The notes beneath the pieces were generated by a model, which worked only from the letters and a program-made list of their open reading frames with translations, did no database searches and was not told the origin of the DNA. This document shows positions 1-5,296 of a stretch of 6,188 bases of DNA, piece by piece (within the stretch, counting starts at the first letter, position 1; each line of letters opens with the position of its first letter). The DNA is from a bacterium (GTDB taxonomy: Bacteria > Tectomicrobia > Entotheonellia > Entotheonellales > Entotheonellaceae): NCBI GenBank assembly GCA_027294925.1, contig JAPULM010000507.1, forward strand, positions 1 to 6,188, given 5' to 3'. The position numbers were made by a program, and so were the translations under genes.

Positions 1-289
1 TGGGCTGGCGCCCATGCTGGTGGAGGAGATCTTCGAAATCGTCCAGCGGCTGAACCGAGACGAAGGTATGACAGTACTGCTGGTGGAGCAGAATGCTGTT
101 ATGGCCCTCACGATTGCCCAACACGGCTATATCATGGAAAATGGCCGTATCGTCCTCGATGAGAAGGCTGAAATCCTCCGTAACAATGAGGATATCAAAG
201 AATTCTACCTGGGGCTTTCGGAGGGCGGTGGGCGCAAAAGCTACCGCGATGTGAAGCACTATCGGCGGCGCAAACGCTGGCTTTCCTAA
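1..289 (+). CDS. LivF-type branched-chain amino acid/amide ABC transporter ATP-binding protein, C-terminal part
   Basis: This is the 3' end of a gene that begins before the window; the open frame runs from base 2 to a TAA stop at 287-289. LivF-type ATPases power high-affinity import of branched-chain amino acids or related amides and carboxylates as cytoplasmic subunits of HAAT-family ABC transporters. The first visible residues, GLAP, match what follows the Walker B/D-loop segment in LivF proteins. LLVEQNA (about 80-100) is the LivF form of the switch region, with Gln where most ABC ATPases have His; this is a family trait, not a defect. The segment ending in KEFYLGL matches the LivF C-terminus. 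A basic tail of about 22 residues follows (ending HYRRRKRWLS), longer than in E. coli LivF; I recall such tails on LivF paralogues near acyl-CoA ligase genes. Walker A and the signature motif lie outside the window. The next gene starts 75 nt downstream on the same strand with no clear terminator between, so co-transcription is possible. Confidence 0.9.
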   Translation, partial: GLAPMLVEEIFEIVQRLNRDEGMTVLLVEQNAVMALTIAQHGYIMENGRIVLDEKAEILRNNEDIKEFYLGLSEGGGRKSYRDVKHYRRRKRWLS

Positions 290-350
290 TTCCTACACGT
301 CAAGCGACACGGATTTTCCTTCTTATCTTTGGTCTCTGCGGTTCCGTTTG

Positions 351-357
351 AAAGGTG
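351..357 (+). promoter_or_regulatory. Ribosome binding site deciding the start of LLM oxidoreductase A
   Basis: AAAGGTG lies 7 nt before ATG 365. No comparable purine-rich site precedes the in-frame TTG at 329, which sits after a pyrimidine-rich stretch, so the shorter protein is preferred. Confidence 0.6.
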
Positions 358-364
358 CCGAATT

Positions 365-1303
365 ATGCGTATTGGCATGTCGTTGACCAGTGGCTATTCG
401 CGCCATGATAGCAGTAAAGAGTTGATGGACAATTTAATCGAGCGGGTGGAGTCCATGGCAGCATTGGGGTTTGACTCCCTATCACTCGGGGATCATCATG
501 TTACCCGCGACCATTACTTCCAAGTCCTCCCAACTATGTCTCGCATGTCGGCACATGCCGGCACTATGCAATTGATTCCGCTCTTCCTGTTGCCTTTTTA
601 TCACCCCATTCTGCTGGCCGAGCAAATCGCAGTCCTGGATGTCATGAGCAGCGGCTGGACAACGATGATCTGTTGCCTCGGACACCAGCCAGAGGCGCAC
701 GAGGCGTTCCAAACCCCTCAGCGTGTGCGCGTCTCACGTTTTGTTGAGACCTTTGAGATTGTGCGTCGACTGTGCACCGAGGATGACGTGTCGTATCGCG
801 GGAAGCATTATGCCTTTGAGGGGGTATCGATCAATCCGAAGCCCTTGCAGCAGCCTTTGCCCATGTGGATCGGCTCTAGTGCCGATCCGGCTATACGACG
901 CACGGCGCAATTGGCCGATGCCTGGGTTATTAGTCCAGGCTGGCCTCCGGGGTTGGTGGAAGAAAAACTCCAGCTCTACCGCCAAGCCTTGCAGGAGTGT
1001 GGTCGCACGTCGCATGTTTCCGACATCATACTGCGTCGTGATATCCACCTGGCATCCACGGCTGAGGTGGCGCACCGTGAAGCGCAACATCTGTTTGAGA
1101 AGGGATATCGGGGCTATGGGCAACGGGAAATGGAAGAGTCGCTGATAGTAGGCGGACCAGAGGAATGTATACGCTATCTCGACAATATGCAGCGTCTGGG
1201 CATTACGCATGTCCTCTTTCGTTGTGCTGTACACGGCCAGGACAAGGCGCTCCAAACTATCCGCTTGCTCGGTACCGAAGTTATCCCCCAGTTTCGCCAG
1301 TAG
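365..1303 (+). CDS. LLM-class (luciferase-like) flavin-dependent oxidoreductase A
   Basis: A cytoplasmic TIM-barrel enzyme of the bacterial luciferase-like superfamily, which uses reduced FMN or F420 to oxidise small organic substrates. I chose ATG 365 (312 aa) because an AAAGGTG Shine-Dalgarno lies at 351-357 and the family N-terminus MRIGMSL begins there; an in-frame TTG at 329 only adds residues unlike the family. Visible family features are the first strand RIGMSLTSGY (2-11), GFDSLSLGDHH (35-45), LLPFYHPILLAEQIAVLD (75-92), SRFVETFEIVRRL (124-136), the PLPMWIGSSADPAIRRTAQLADAW segment after mid-protein, and a C-terminal VGGPEEC motif. The usual SGR-x-x-x-x-x-GLG element reads SGW...CLG at 96-106, so the conserved Arg is Trp98 (TGG, 656-658). 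No frameshift explains this. Cofactor and substrate cannot be read from sequence. The LivF gene upstream suggests a link to uptake of an organic compound. Confidence 0.85.
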   Translation: MRIGMSLTSGYSRHDSSKELMDNLIERVESMAALGFDSLSLGDHHVTRDHYFQVLPTMSRMSAHAGTMQLIPLFLLPFYHPILLAEQIAVLDVMSSGWTTMICCLGHQPEAHEAFQTPQRVRVSRFVETFEIVRRLCTEDDVSYRGKHYAFEGVSINPKPLQQPLPMWIGSSADPAIRRTAQLADAWVISPGWPPGLVEEKLQLYRQALQECGRTSHVSDIILRRDIHLASTAEVAHREAQHLFEKGYRGYGQREMEESLIVGGPEECIRYLDNMQRLGITHVLFRCAVHGQDKALQTIRLLGTEVIPQFRQ

Positions 1304-1338
1304 GGGAAACCAGGGGCAGTGAGTAGTTGGTAGCAAGA

Positions 1339-1385
1339 GAGGACTGAGGTGTGCTGCCGGCGCTCAGTCCTCAGTCTTTCTTTTT
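1339..1385 (+). terminator. Candidate intrinsic terminator between convergent LLM genes
   Basis: A perfect 10-bp inverted repeat, GAGGACTGAG (1339-1348) and CTCAGTCCTC (1363-1372), encloses a 14-nt loop that contains GCCGGC. A T-rich run, TCTTTCTTTTT, follows at 1375-1385. It lies 36 nt after the stop of LLM oxidoreductase A, so it fits a rho-independent terminator for plus-strand transcription. On the minus strand the hairpin overlaps the last bases of the convergent gene's stop codon (1371-1373), but no good T run follows on that side. It may therefore act mainly in one direction. The large loop lowers certainty. Confidence 0.65.
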
Positions 1386-2525
1386 CAACTCAGGGATGAT
1401 GTATTTCCCAAACAGTTCGATAGAGGACATGACCTTGTCGTGCGAAATGGTTTCAGTCGCCATGAGAAACTGGAGCTGGTCGACACCAGCGGCTTCGTGC
1501 AATCTGATGGCCTGGAGACAACTCTCCGGATCACCAGCAACCGTCACGCCACGCTCGGCCAGCGTATCAGCGTCGAATTGATTCCACACCGCATGGGCAA
1601 TTTGTGCTGAGCCGCCTGAGAGATCGACGCCGGCGTCGGTGTCCTCGTCTCCTTCTTCCTCAATATAACGCGCAAAGTTCGCCTCTAAGTGCTCAGGTAC
1701 ACCGCCCCACGATTCAATAAGTTTCTCGTAAACGTCGACCTGGTCCTTCAAGTAAGGGCGGTCAGGGCCAAAAAAAGTTTTCAACGACTGCGCTGCCAGT
1801 TCGCGACCCGCCTTGTTATCCGTGTCGCAGTAGGCCATGGTAGCGCTCAACCACTGGTCGTTGATGGTCTTTCCCACCGGTTTTGCCTTGCGGACGTTTT
1901 CTTTATATTCCTTGATGTGGGATACGAGCGTGGCGGGAGCCACGACGCTCAGGGCCATGACACCAATACCCTTCTCCGCCGCTAACTTATACGTGGAGTG
2001 TTGTAAGGCGGCGACCCAGATGGGTGGGTGTGGTTGCTGGTAGGGCTTCGGCCGCACTTCCCGCGGTGGCACATTCCAAAAACGGCCTTCCCATGAAAAC
2101 AGGCCCGGTTCCCACACCTTGGGGATCATGGAGAGTGATTCCTCCCACATGTCCCGCGTGTCGCGTGGGTCGATGCCCATGCCGGTTTGTTCGTACGGGG
2201 CTGAGCGGCCGGTGCCAAAATCAACCCGGCCCTGTGAGAGGTGGTCGACCATGGCCACCCGCTCTGCTACCCGGATTGGATTGTGGTAGGGCAGGACGAC
2301 CACGCCAAAGCCAAGCCGGATGCGTTTGGTCAACTGGCTCAGAGCACCAAAAATTACCTCTGGACTGGGAGACATCGAAAATCCGGTAAGGAAATGGTGT
2401 TCGACAAACCAGAGGTAGTCAAAACCCATTTCATCGGCAAAAACACATTGTTCGAGAGTCTCTTCGATCACTGCATGATCGTCAAGCATCGGCCGTTGCA
2501 TTTCATATGCCAAGCCCAATTTCAT
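1371..2525 (-). CDS. LLM-class (luciferase-like) flavin-dependent oxidoreductase B
   Basis: A 384-residue luciferase-like monooxygenase of a different subfamily from oxidoreductase A; it resembles the alkanal-monooxygenase-like group and should act in the cytoplasm with reduced FMN. Visible features are N-terminal MKLGLAYEMQRP, GFDYLWFVEHHF (34-45, with the EHH motif near the flavin/substrate pocket), SPSPEV (52-57), RIRLGFGVVVLPYHNPIRVAERVAMVDHLS (68-97), and SQGRVDFGTGR (97-107), where the Arg that is missing in oxidoreductase A is intact. Further on are RPKPYQQPHPPIWVAA and C-terminal VAGDPESCLQAI. An acidic patch, EEEGDEDTDAGVD, lies in the C-terminal third, probably a surface loop. ATG at 2525 is preceded on the minus strand by AGAGGA (2535-2540) at 9 nt spacing. 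The gene converges on oxidoreductase A and diverges from the hydrolase gene, with its own candidate promoter at 2588-2616. The substrate is unknown. Confidence 0.9.
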   Translation of the reverse strand: MKLGLAYEMQRPMLDDHAVIEETLEQCVFADEMGFDYLWFVEHHFLTGFSMSPSPEVIFGALSQLTKRIRLGFGVVVLPYHNPIRVAERVAMVDHLSQGRVDFGTGRSAPYEQTGMGIDPRDTRDMWEESLSMIPKVWEPGLFSWEGRFWNVPPREVRPKPYQQPHPPIWVAALQHSTYKLAAEKGIGVMALSVVAPATLVSHIKEYKENVRKAKPVGKTINDQWLSATMAYCDTDNKAGRELAAQSLKTFFGPDRPYLKDQVDVYEKLIESWGGVPEHLEANFARYIEEEGDEDTDAGVDLSGGSAQIAHAVWNQFDADTLAERGVTVAGDPESCLQAIRLHEAAGVDQLQFLMATETISHDKVMSSIELFGKYIIPELKKKD

Positions 2526-2587
2526 GGTGGTAAATCCTCTCCGTTGTGAGACAGGCGCATTCCTCGCCTCGCATCTGATGATAGGGC

Positions 2588-2616
2588 ATTATCGCAAAGC
2601 CCAGATCGTGGGGCAA
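2588..2616 (-). promoter_or_regulatory. Candidate sigma70-type promoter for LLM oxidoreductase B
   Basis: Read on the minus strand, TTGCCC (2611-2616) and GATAAT (2588-2593) are separated by exactly 17 nt. They match the -35 consensus at 4 of 6 positions and the -10 consensus at 5 of 6. Transcription would start near 2581, giving a leader of about 55 nt that carries the AGAGGA ribosome binding site. This is motif matching by eye only. Confidence 0.45.
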
Positions 2617-2778
2617 CTCGGACAACCAGCATCGGCATTGCAGGGGGGCAAAATGCGGTCGGCACCCAGAAACGTTCTCATGTACACCGCAGGGTCAAGG
2701 CACGAAGGGTCTTACGCTGTGGTACGATGTCTGGATATGTTATGCTCATTGGGGAGCGAAGAAAAGACATTATTGGGT

Positions 2779-2807
2779 TTGACCCGATAGCTCACATTGA
2801 ACATATG
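2779..2807 (+). promoter_or_regulatory. Candidate sigma70-type promoter for the hydrolase-thiolase operon
   Basis: TTGACC (2779-2784, 5 of 6 matches to -35) and CATATG (2802-2807, 3 of 6 matches to -10) are spaced 17 nt apart. Transcription would start near 2814 and give a leader of about 45 nt before ATG 2861. The -10 is weak, so an activator or a different sigma factor may be involved. If correct, the GTG at 2813 would lie at the transcript's 5' end, which supports the downstream ATG as start. Confidence 0.35.
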
Positions 2808-2845
2808 CCGGAGTGAGCGATCGTCGGAAAATATATCCCGGTGTG

Positions 2846-2852
2846 AAAGGAG
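2846..2852 (+). promoter_or_regulatory. Ribosome binding site deciding the hydrolase start
   Basis: AAAGGAG lies 8 nt before ATG 2861 and is a near-consensus Shine-Dalgarno. The in-frame GTG at 2813 would add 16 residues of no recognised family character, so the shorter protein is preferred. Confidence 0.7.
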
Positions 2853-2860
2853 ATGTGATC

Positions 2861-3832
2861 ATGGCGTTGCCTATGCCTGACTTCTTTGAGCCAAACTCCG
2901 TCAGCGATCTCTATCTAGAGCGCACGGCTCTGGTGGAAGAGGAGGCTACGCGCTATCGACATCAATACAGCATTGCGCCTGCCGAACAGGATACGTACAA
3001 AATCGCTGCCTTTGGTATTGACTGTCAGGTCGGTTTCTGTACGCCTGGCGCCAGTCTCTTTGTGCCCGGTGCCGTTGAGGATATGCAACGCACGTTGGCC
3101 TGGCTTTACAGCAACCTCGACAAGTTGACAGACCTATACTTCACTCTAGACACGCACAGCGTCTTTCAGATCTTCCACCCCGCCTGGTGGGTCGATCGTG
3201 ACGGACAGCATCCACCGCCATTTACTCCGATTACCTATAGAGAGGTGAAAAACGGCACCTGGACGCCCGTAGCCTATCGCCACGAGTGCCTCGAGTACTG
3301 TCAAAAACTCGAGACAAACAGCAAGTATATATTGACTATTTGGCCGTATCACGTCTTGCTTGGCGGTATCAGTCACACCCTGGTACCGGCATTGATGGAA
3401 GCCTCCCTCTTCCACTGCATGGTCAGGCAACAACAGACGGTCTTCGTCATGAAGGGCTCACACGCGCTCACGGAGCATTTTTCGGTGCTGTCTCCTGAAG
3501 TGCAGGAACTCGGCGGGCAGCTCGTGGGGGGATTCAACGATGCCCTCTTTAAGTCGTTGATGGAATACGATCGGGTCTATGTGTTCGGCCAAGCCAAGTC
3601 GCACTGTGTCAGGGCGACGCTCTACGATATCCGCGATCGTATCGAGGCCACGGAGCCAGAGCTCATGGACAGGGTGTGGATTCTCCAGGATGCCATGAGT
3701 CCGGTACCACCGCCATCGCTGGTGCCGCTACCGCCTGAGCTCGATTACGCACGGCTGGCGGATGAGACGCTCAGAGAAATGGCCCAGGTCGGGATGCACA
3801 TCGTTAACACGGGTGATCTCATTGCCCTGTGA
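2861..3832 (+). CDS. Isochorismatase/nicotinamidase-like cysteine hydrolase, long form
   Basis: A 323-residue cytoplasmic hydrolase of the isochorismatase-like superfamily, which includes nicotinamidase PncA and other amidases. The catalytic set is visible: Asp54 in FGIDCQVGFCTPG, Lys198 in FVMKGSH, and nucleophile Cys249 in GQAKSHCVRATLYD. Likely metal ligands are Asp97 and His99 (TLDTH) and His164 (WPYH). It is much longer than PncA (about 200 aa), with an N-terminal extension of about 47 residues and some 65 residues between His99 and His164, where E. coli PncA has about 32. That insert carries an aromatic/proline-rich stretch (HPAWWVDRDG and HPPPFTPITY) that could form a lid or interface. 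I recall similar long cysteine hydrolases annotated as nicotinamidase-related, but their substrate is not known to me. Nicotinamide is possible; another amide is as likely given the catabolic neighbours. The gene leads a probable operon with the thiolase-like gene 45 nt downstream. Confidence 0.88.
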   Translation: MALPMPDFFEPNSVSDLYLERTALVEEEATRYRHQYSIAPAEQDTYKIAAFGIDCQVGFCTPGASLFVPGAVEDMQRTLAWLYSNLDKLTDLYFTLDTHSVFQIFHPAWWVDRDGQHPPPFTPITYREVKNGTWTPVAYRHECLEYCQKLETNSKYILTIWPYHVLLGGISHTLVPALMEASLFHCMVRQQQTVFVMKGSHALTEHFSVLSPEVQELGGQLVGGFNDALFKSLMEYDRVYVFGQAKSHCVRATLYDIRDRIEATEPELMDRVWILQDAMSPVPPPSLVPLPPELDYARLADETLREMAQVGMHIVNTGDLIAL

Positions 3833-3843
3833 AAAGAAGGAGC

Positions 3844-3874
3844 GAGGATTGTCCTCCTGATCGGAGGAGAGGAG
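3844..3874 (+). promoter_or_regulatory. Competing hairpins around the Shine-Dalgarno of the thiolase-like gene
   Basis: TCCTCC (3852-3857) is perfectly complementary to the Shine-Dalgarno GGAGGA (3863-3868) across a 5-nt loop, TGATC. The same bases (TCCTC, 3852-3856) also pair with an upstream GAGGA (3844-3848) across the loop TTG. The two stems exclude each other: one hides the ribosome binding site and the other frees it. A second GGAG at 3871-3874 is only 3 nt from ATG 3878. The pairing is seen directly; control of translation by it is inference. Confidence 0.35.
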
Positions 3875-3877
3875 AAT

Positions 3878-5005
3878 ATGCGTGAGGTGGTGATGATCGG
3901 GGCCGGGTTGCATCGCTATGGGGTTTTTCCGGAGCGGAGCTATATCGATCTCGGCCTGCAAGCGATACAAGAGGCATTGCGCGACGCCGGCTGCAGTTGG
4001 CAGGAGATCGAGGCGGTCTATTGTGGTACGGTACGACTGGGCATGTCTGCTGGGCATAATGTCTGTTTACGCATGGGCTCGACAGGGCTCGCCATCACCA
4101 ATATCGAAAATGCCTCTGCGAGCGGCTCGTCTGCCTTGCGCGAGGCGTATCTGTCCATCGCCGCAGGGGAACATGAGGTGGTGCTGGCCCTGGGGGTAGA
4201 CAAACTGGTGCAACAGCCTGAGCGTTTCCTCCAGGAGGACGCGGATGGGAAAAAGGGTAGGAGGAGTAAACTCCCGCTCCAGAGTTTTGCTGACATGGCA
4301 CAGCATTACATGACGACCTATGGCGTCACGCCAGACCAGTTGGCTCAAGTATCGGTGAAGAGTCACTACAATGCCAGCTTGAATCCGTATGCGCATTTCC
4401 AAAAGGCCGTGACCCTGGAAGAGGTCCATCAGGCGCGCATGGTAGCCGATCCATTTACGGTGTTGCATTGTTGCCCGTGGGATGAAGGCGCTGCAGCGGT
4501 AATTCTGTGTAGTGGAGACGTGGCCAGGCGTTTGACCACGCAGCCATGTCCCACCATTGTCACGTCGGTGTTGCACAGCACCCCGAGTACGGAGGCTGAT
4601 GCGACCCTTTTCCCAGCGCACTTGACGGAGCTCACAGCCCGCATTGCCTACGAGCGCTCTGGGTATGGACCGAAAGATTTTCAACTCATCGAGCTCCACG
4701 ATGCCTTTACAATTGAGGAGCTGGTCTATTACGAGGCTCTGGGGCTGGCGCCACAAGGGGAGGGAGCGAGGCTCCTTGAGGATGGCAGTACGGCGATTAA
4801 TGGTCGCATCCCGGTGAACAGTAGCGGTGGCTTGATCTCCATGGGACATCCTCTGGGGCCGACCGGCCTCGGACACGTCGCCGAAATTCTTTGGCAAATG
4901 CGTCGTACCGCGGGACCACGGCAGATCCCACACGACGTCAATGTTGCCCTGGCGCACATGGTGGGAGCCGGCGGCGTGTGTATCATCCATATCTTTCGCC
5001 AATAA
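3878..5005 (+). CDS. Thiolase-superfamily protein (SCP2/lipid-transfer type) lacking the nucleophilic cysteine
   Basis: A 375-residue cytoplasmic protein with the two-domain thiolase fold of the SCP2-thiolase/lipid-transfer-protein group. Visible landmarks are N-terminal VVMIGAGLHRYG (4-15), IEAVYCG (44-50), ENASASGSSAL (77-87), DPFTVLHCCPWDEGAAAVIL (191-210), LIELHDAFTIEEL (270-282), NSSGGLISMGHPLGPTGL (314-331) and AHMVGAGGVCIIHIF (359-373). Family thiolases read N-A-C-x-S/T-G where this protein has N-A-S-A-S-G, so Ser80 (TCT, 4115-4117) replaces the Cys that forms the acyl-enzyme. HDAF and GHP are intact, and His360 takes the place of the second Cys of biosynthetic thiolases, as in SCP2-type members. 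Ordinary thiolysis is therefore doubtful. One known precedent is the Ltp2 aldolase of steroid side-chain breakdown, a thiolase relative with a remodelled active site that works with a DUF35 partner; no DUF35 gene is visible here. The start at 3878 has GGAGGA 9 nt upstream. Confidence 0.85.
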   Translation: MREVVMIGAGLHRYGVFPERSYIDLGLQAIQEALRDAGCSWQEIEAVYCGTVRLGMSAGHNVCLRMGSTGLAITNIENASASGSSALREAYLSIAAGEHEVVLALGVDKLVQQPERFLQEDADGKKGRRSKLPLQSFADMAQHYMTTYGVTPDQLAQVSVKSHYNASLNPYAHFQKAVTLEEVHQARMVADPFTVLHCCPWDEGAAAVILCSGDVARRLTTQPCPTIVTSVLHSTPSTEADATLFPAHLTELTARIAYERSGYGPKDFQLIELHDAFTIEELVYYEALGLAPQGEGARLLEDGSTAINGRIPVNSSGGLISMGHPLGPTGLGHVAEILWQMRRTAGPRQIPHDVNVALAHMVGAGGVCIIHIFRQ

Positions 5006-5068
5006 TCCGTATTCGTCATAGCGAGCCTGAGTACACCACCCCATAAAAAAGGGATGGAAAGTTCTGCT

Positions 5069-5080
5069 CATCGTACGATG
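5069..5080. repeat. Perfect 12-bp palindrome CATCGTACGATG
   Basis: The 12 bases are their own reverse complement, and the symmetry stops at the flanking bases. It lies 63 nt after the thiolase-like stop and about 217 nt before the FimV-like start. Such a site could bind a dimeric regulator, but nothing in the window identifies one, and with a zero-nt loop it is not a good RNA hairpin. Confidence 0.4.
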
Positions 5081-5179
5081 CCGTCTGCTTTCGACCCCTT
5101 ATTCGCTGCGGGACGCAGTACTGAGCATCGGGTTCAAGGTGAGGGAGAAGTGTGTGAGGTGACTTAGTCAAGAAGATTT

Positions 5180-5195
5180 ATCGCGGGATCGCGGG
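5180..5195. repeat. Tandem duplication of ATCGCGGG
   Basis: Two exact adjacent 8-bp copies (5180-5187 and 5188-5195) lie about 100 nt before the FimV-like start. It could be a slippage product or paired half-sites; no function can be assigned. Confidence 0.4.
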
Positions 5196-5277
5196 TGCGT
5201 GTGCCATACTTTCTGTGAGCCTTGTACACAGTCGGGAGCGAAGCGGGGTATGGCCTGATGGCTAACCACCGCTTGGT

Positions 5278-5284
5278 GGAGGAG
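5278..5284 (+). promoter_or_regulatory. Ribosome binding site of the FimV-like gene
   Basis: GGAGGAG ends 12 nt before ATG 5297, a strong core at slightly long spacing. Its first two bases are part of the small CCACC-GCTT-GGTGG stem (5266-5279), leaving AGGAG exposed. It supports 5297 over the in-frame ATG at 5258, which has only a poor G-rich stretch upstream. Confidence 0.5.
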
Positions 5285-5296
5285 CACAGAAGCACC

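Larger units (their letters stand above)
2526..2860. other. Divergent intergenic region with no credible gene
   Basis: This 335-nt stretch separates LLM oxidoreductase B (minus) from the hydrolase gene (plus). An open frame at 2524-2790 (+) overlaps the other gene's start, has no ribosome binding site and resembles no family, so I do not call it. The region holds a candidate promoter for each direction and an imperfect inverted repeat, GCATTGC (2635-2641) with GCAAAATGC (2648-2656), around a run of six G. The layout allows shared control of the two units. Confidence 0.6.
5006..5296. other. Intergenic region between the thiolase-like and FimV-like genes
   Basis: I see no credible gene in these 291 nt. 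The stretch after the thiolase stop has only a poor CCC/GGG hairpin around a six-A run (5036-5057), so no convincing terminator. It also holds a perfect palindrome (5069-5080), a small CTGCG-GGA-CGCAG hairpin (5106-5118), a tandem ATCGCGGG duplication (5180-5195) and a CCACC-GCTT-GGTGG hairpin (5266-5279) touching the next gene's ribosome binding site. I found no promoter with good spacing for the FimV-like gene. Confidence 0.6.

Noticed and set aside
650..700. Pair of compensating frameshifts in LLM oxidoreductase A around SGW...CLG
   Set aside because: Translating the other two frames here did not restore the expected Arg/Gly-rich strand (one hits a stop), so substitution explains the divergence better.
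734..1336. 200-codon minus-strand open frame over LLM oxidoreductase A
   Set aside because: Composition and lack of family features mark it as a shadow of the plus-strand gene.
2524..2790. 88-codon plus-strand open frame in the divergent gap
   Set aside because: It overlaps the start of the minus-strand gene, lacks a ribosome binding site, and shows no membrane, signal or domain features.
2813..2860. GTG at 2813 as start of the hydrolase
   Set aside because: It has no good ribosome binding site, lies at the predicted transcript start, and ATG 2861 has a near-consensus AAAGGAG.
5030..5060. Terminator after the thiolase-like gene
   Set aside because: Only a 3-4 bp C/G stem around an A run with no following T tract; too weak to call.
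4067..5071. Long antisense open frame (334 codons, minus strand) over the thiolase-like gene
   Set aside because: No recognisable domain, no ribosome binding site noted, and it lies opposite a clearly conserved gene; it is a reading-frame shadow.
5122..5145. tRNA-like T-loop (GGTTCAAGG)
   Set aside because: The flanking bases cannot form the T-arm stem and no acceptor, D or anticodon arms are present.
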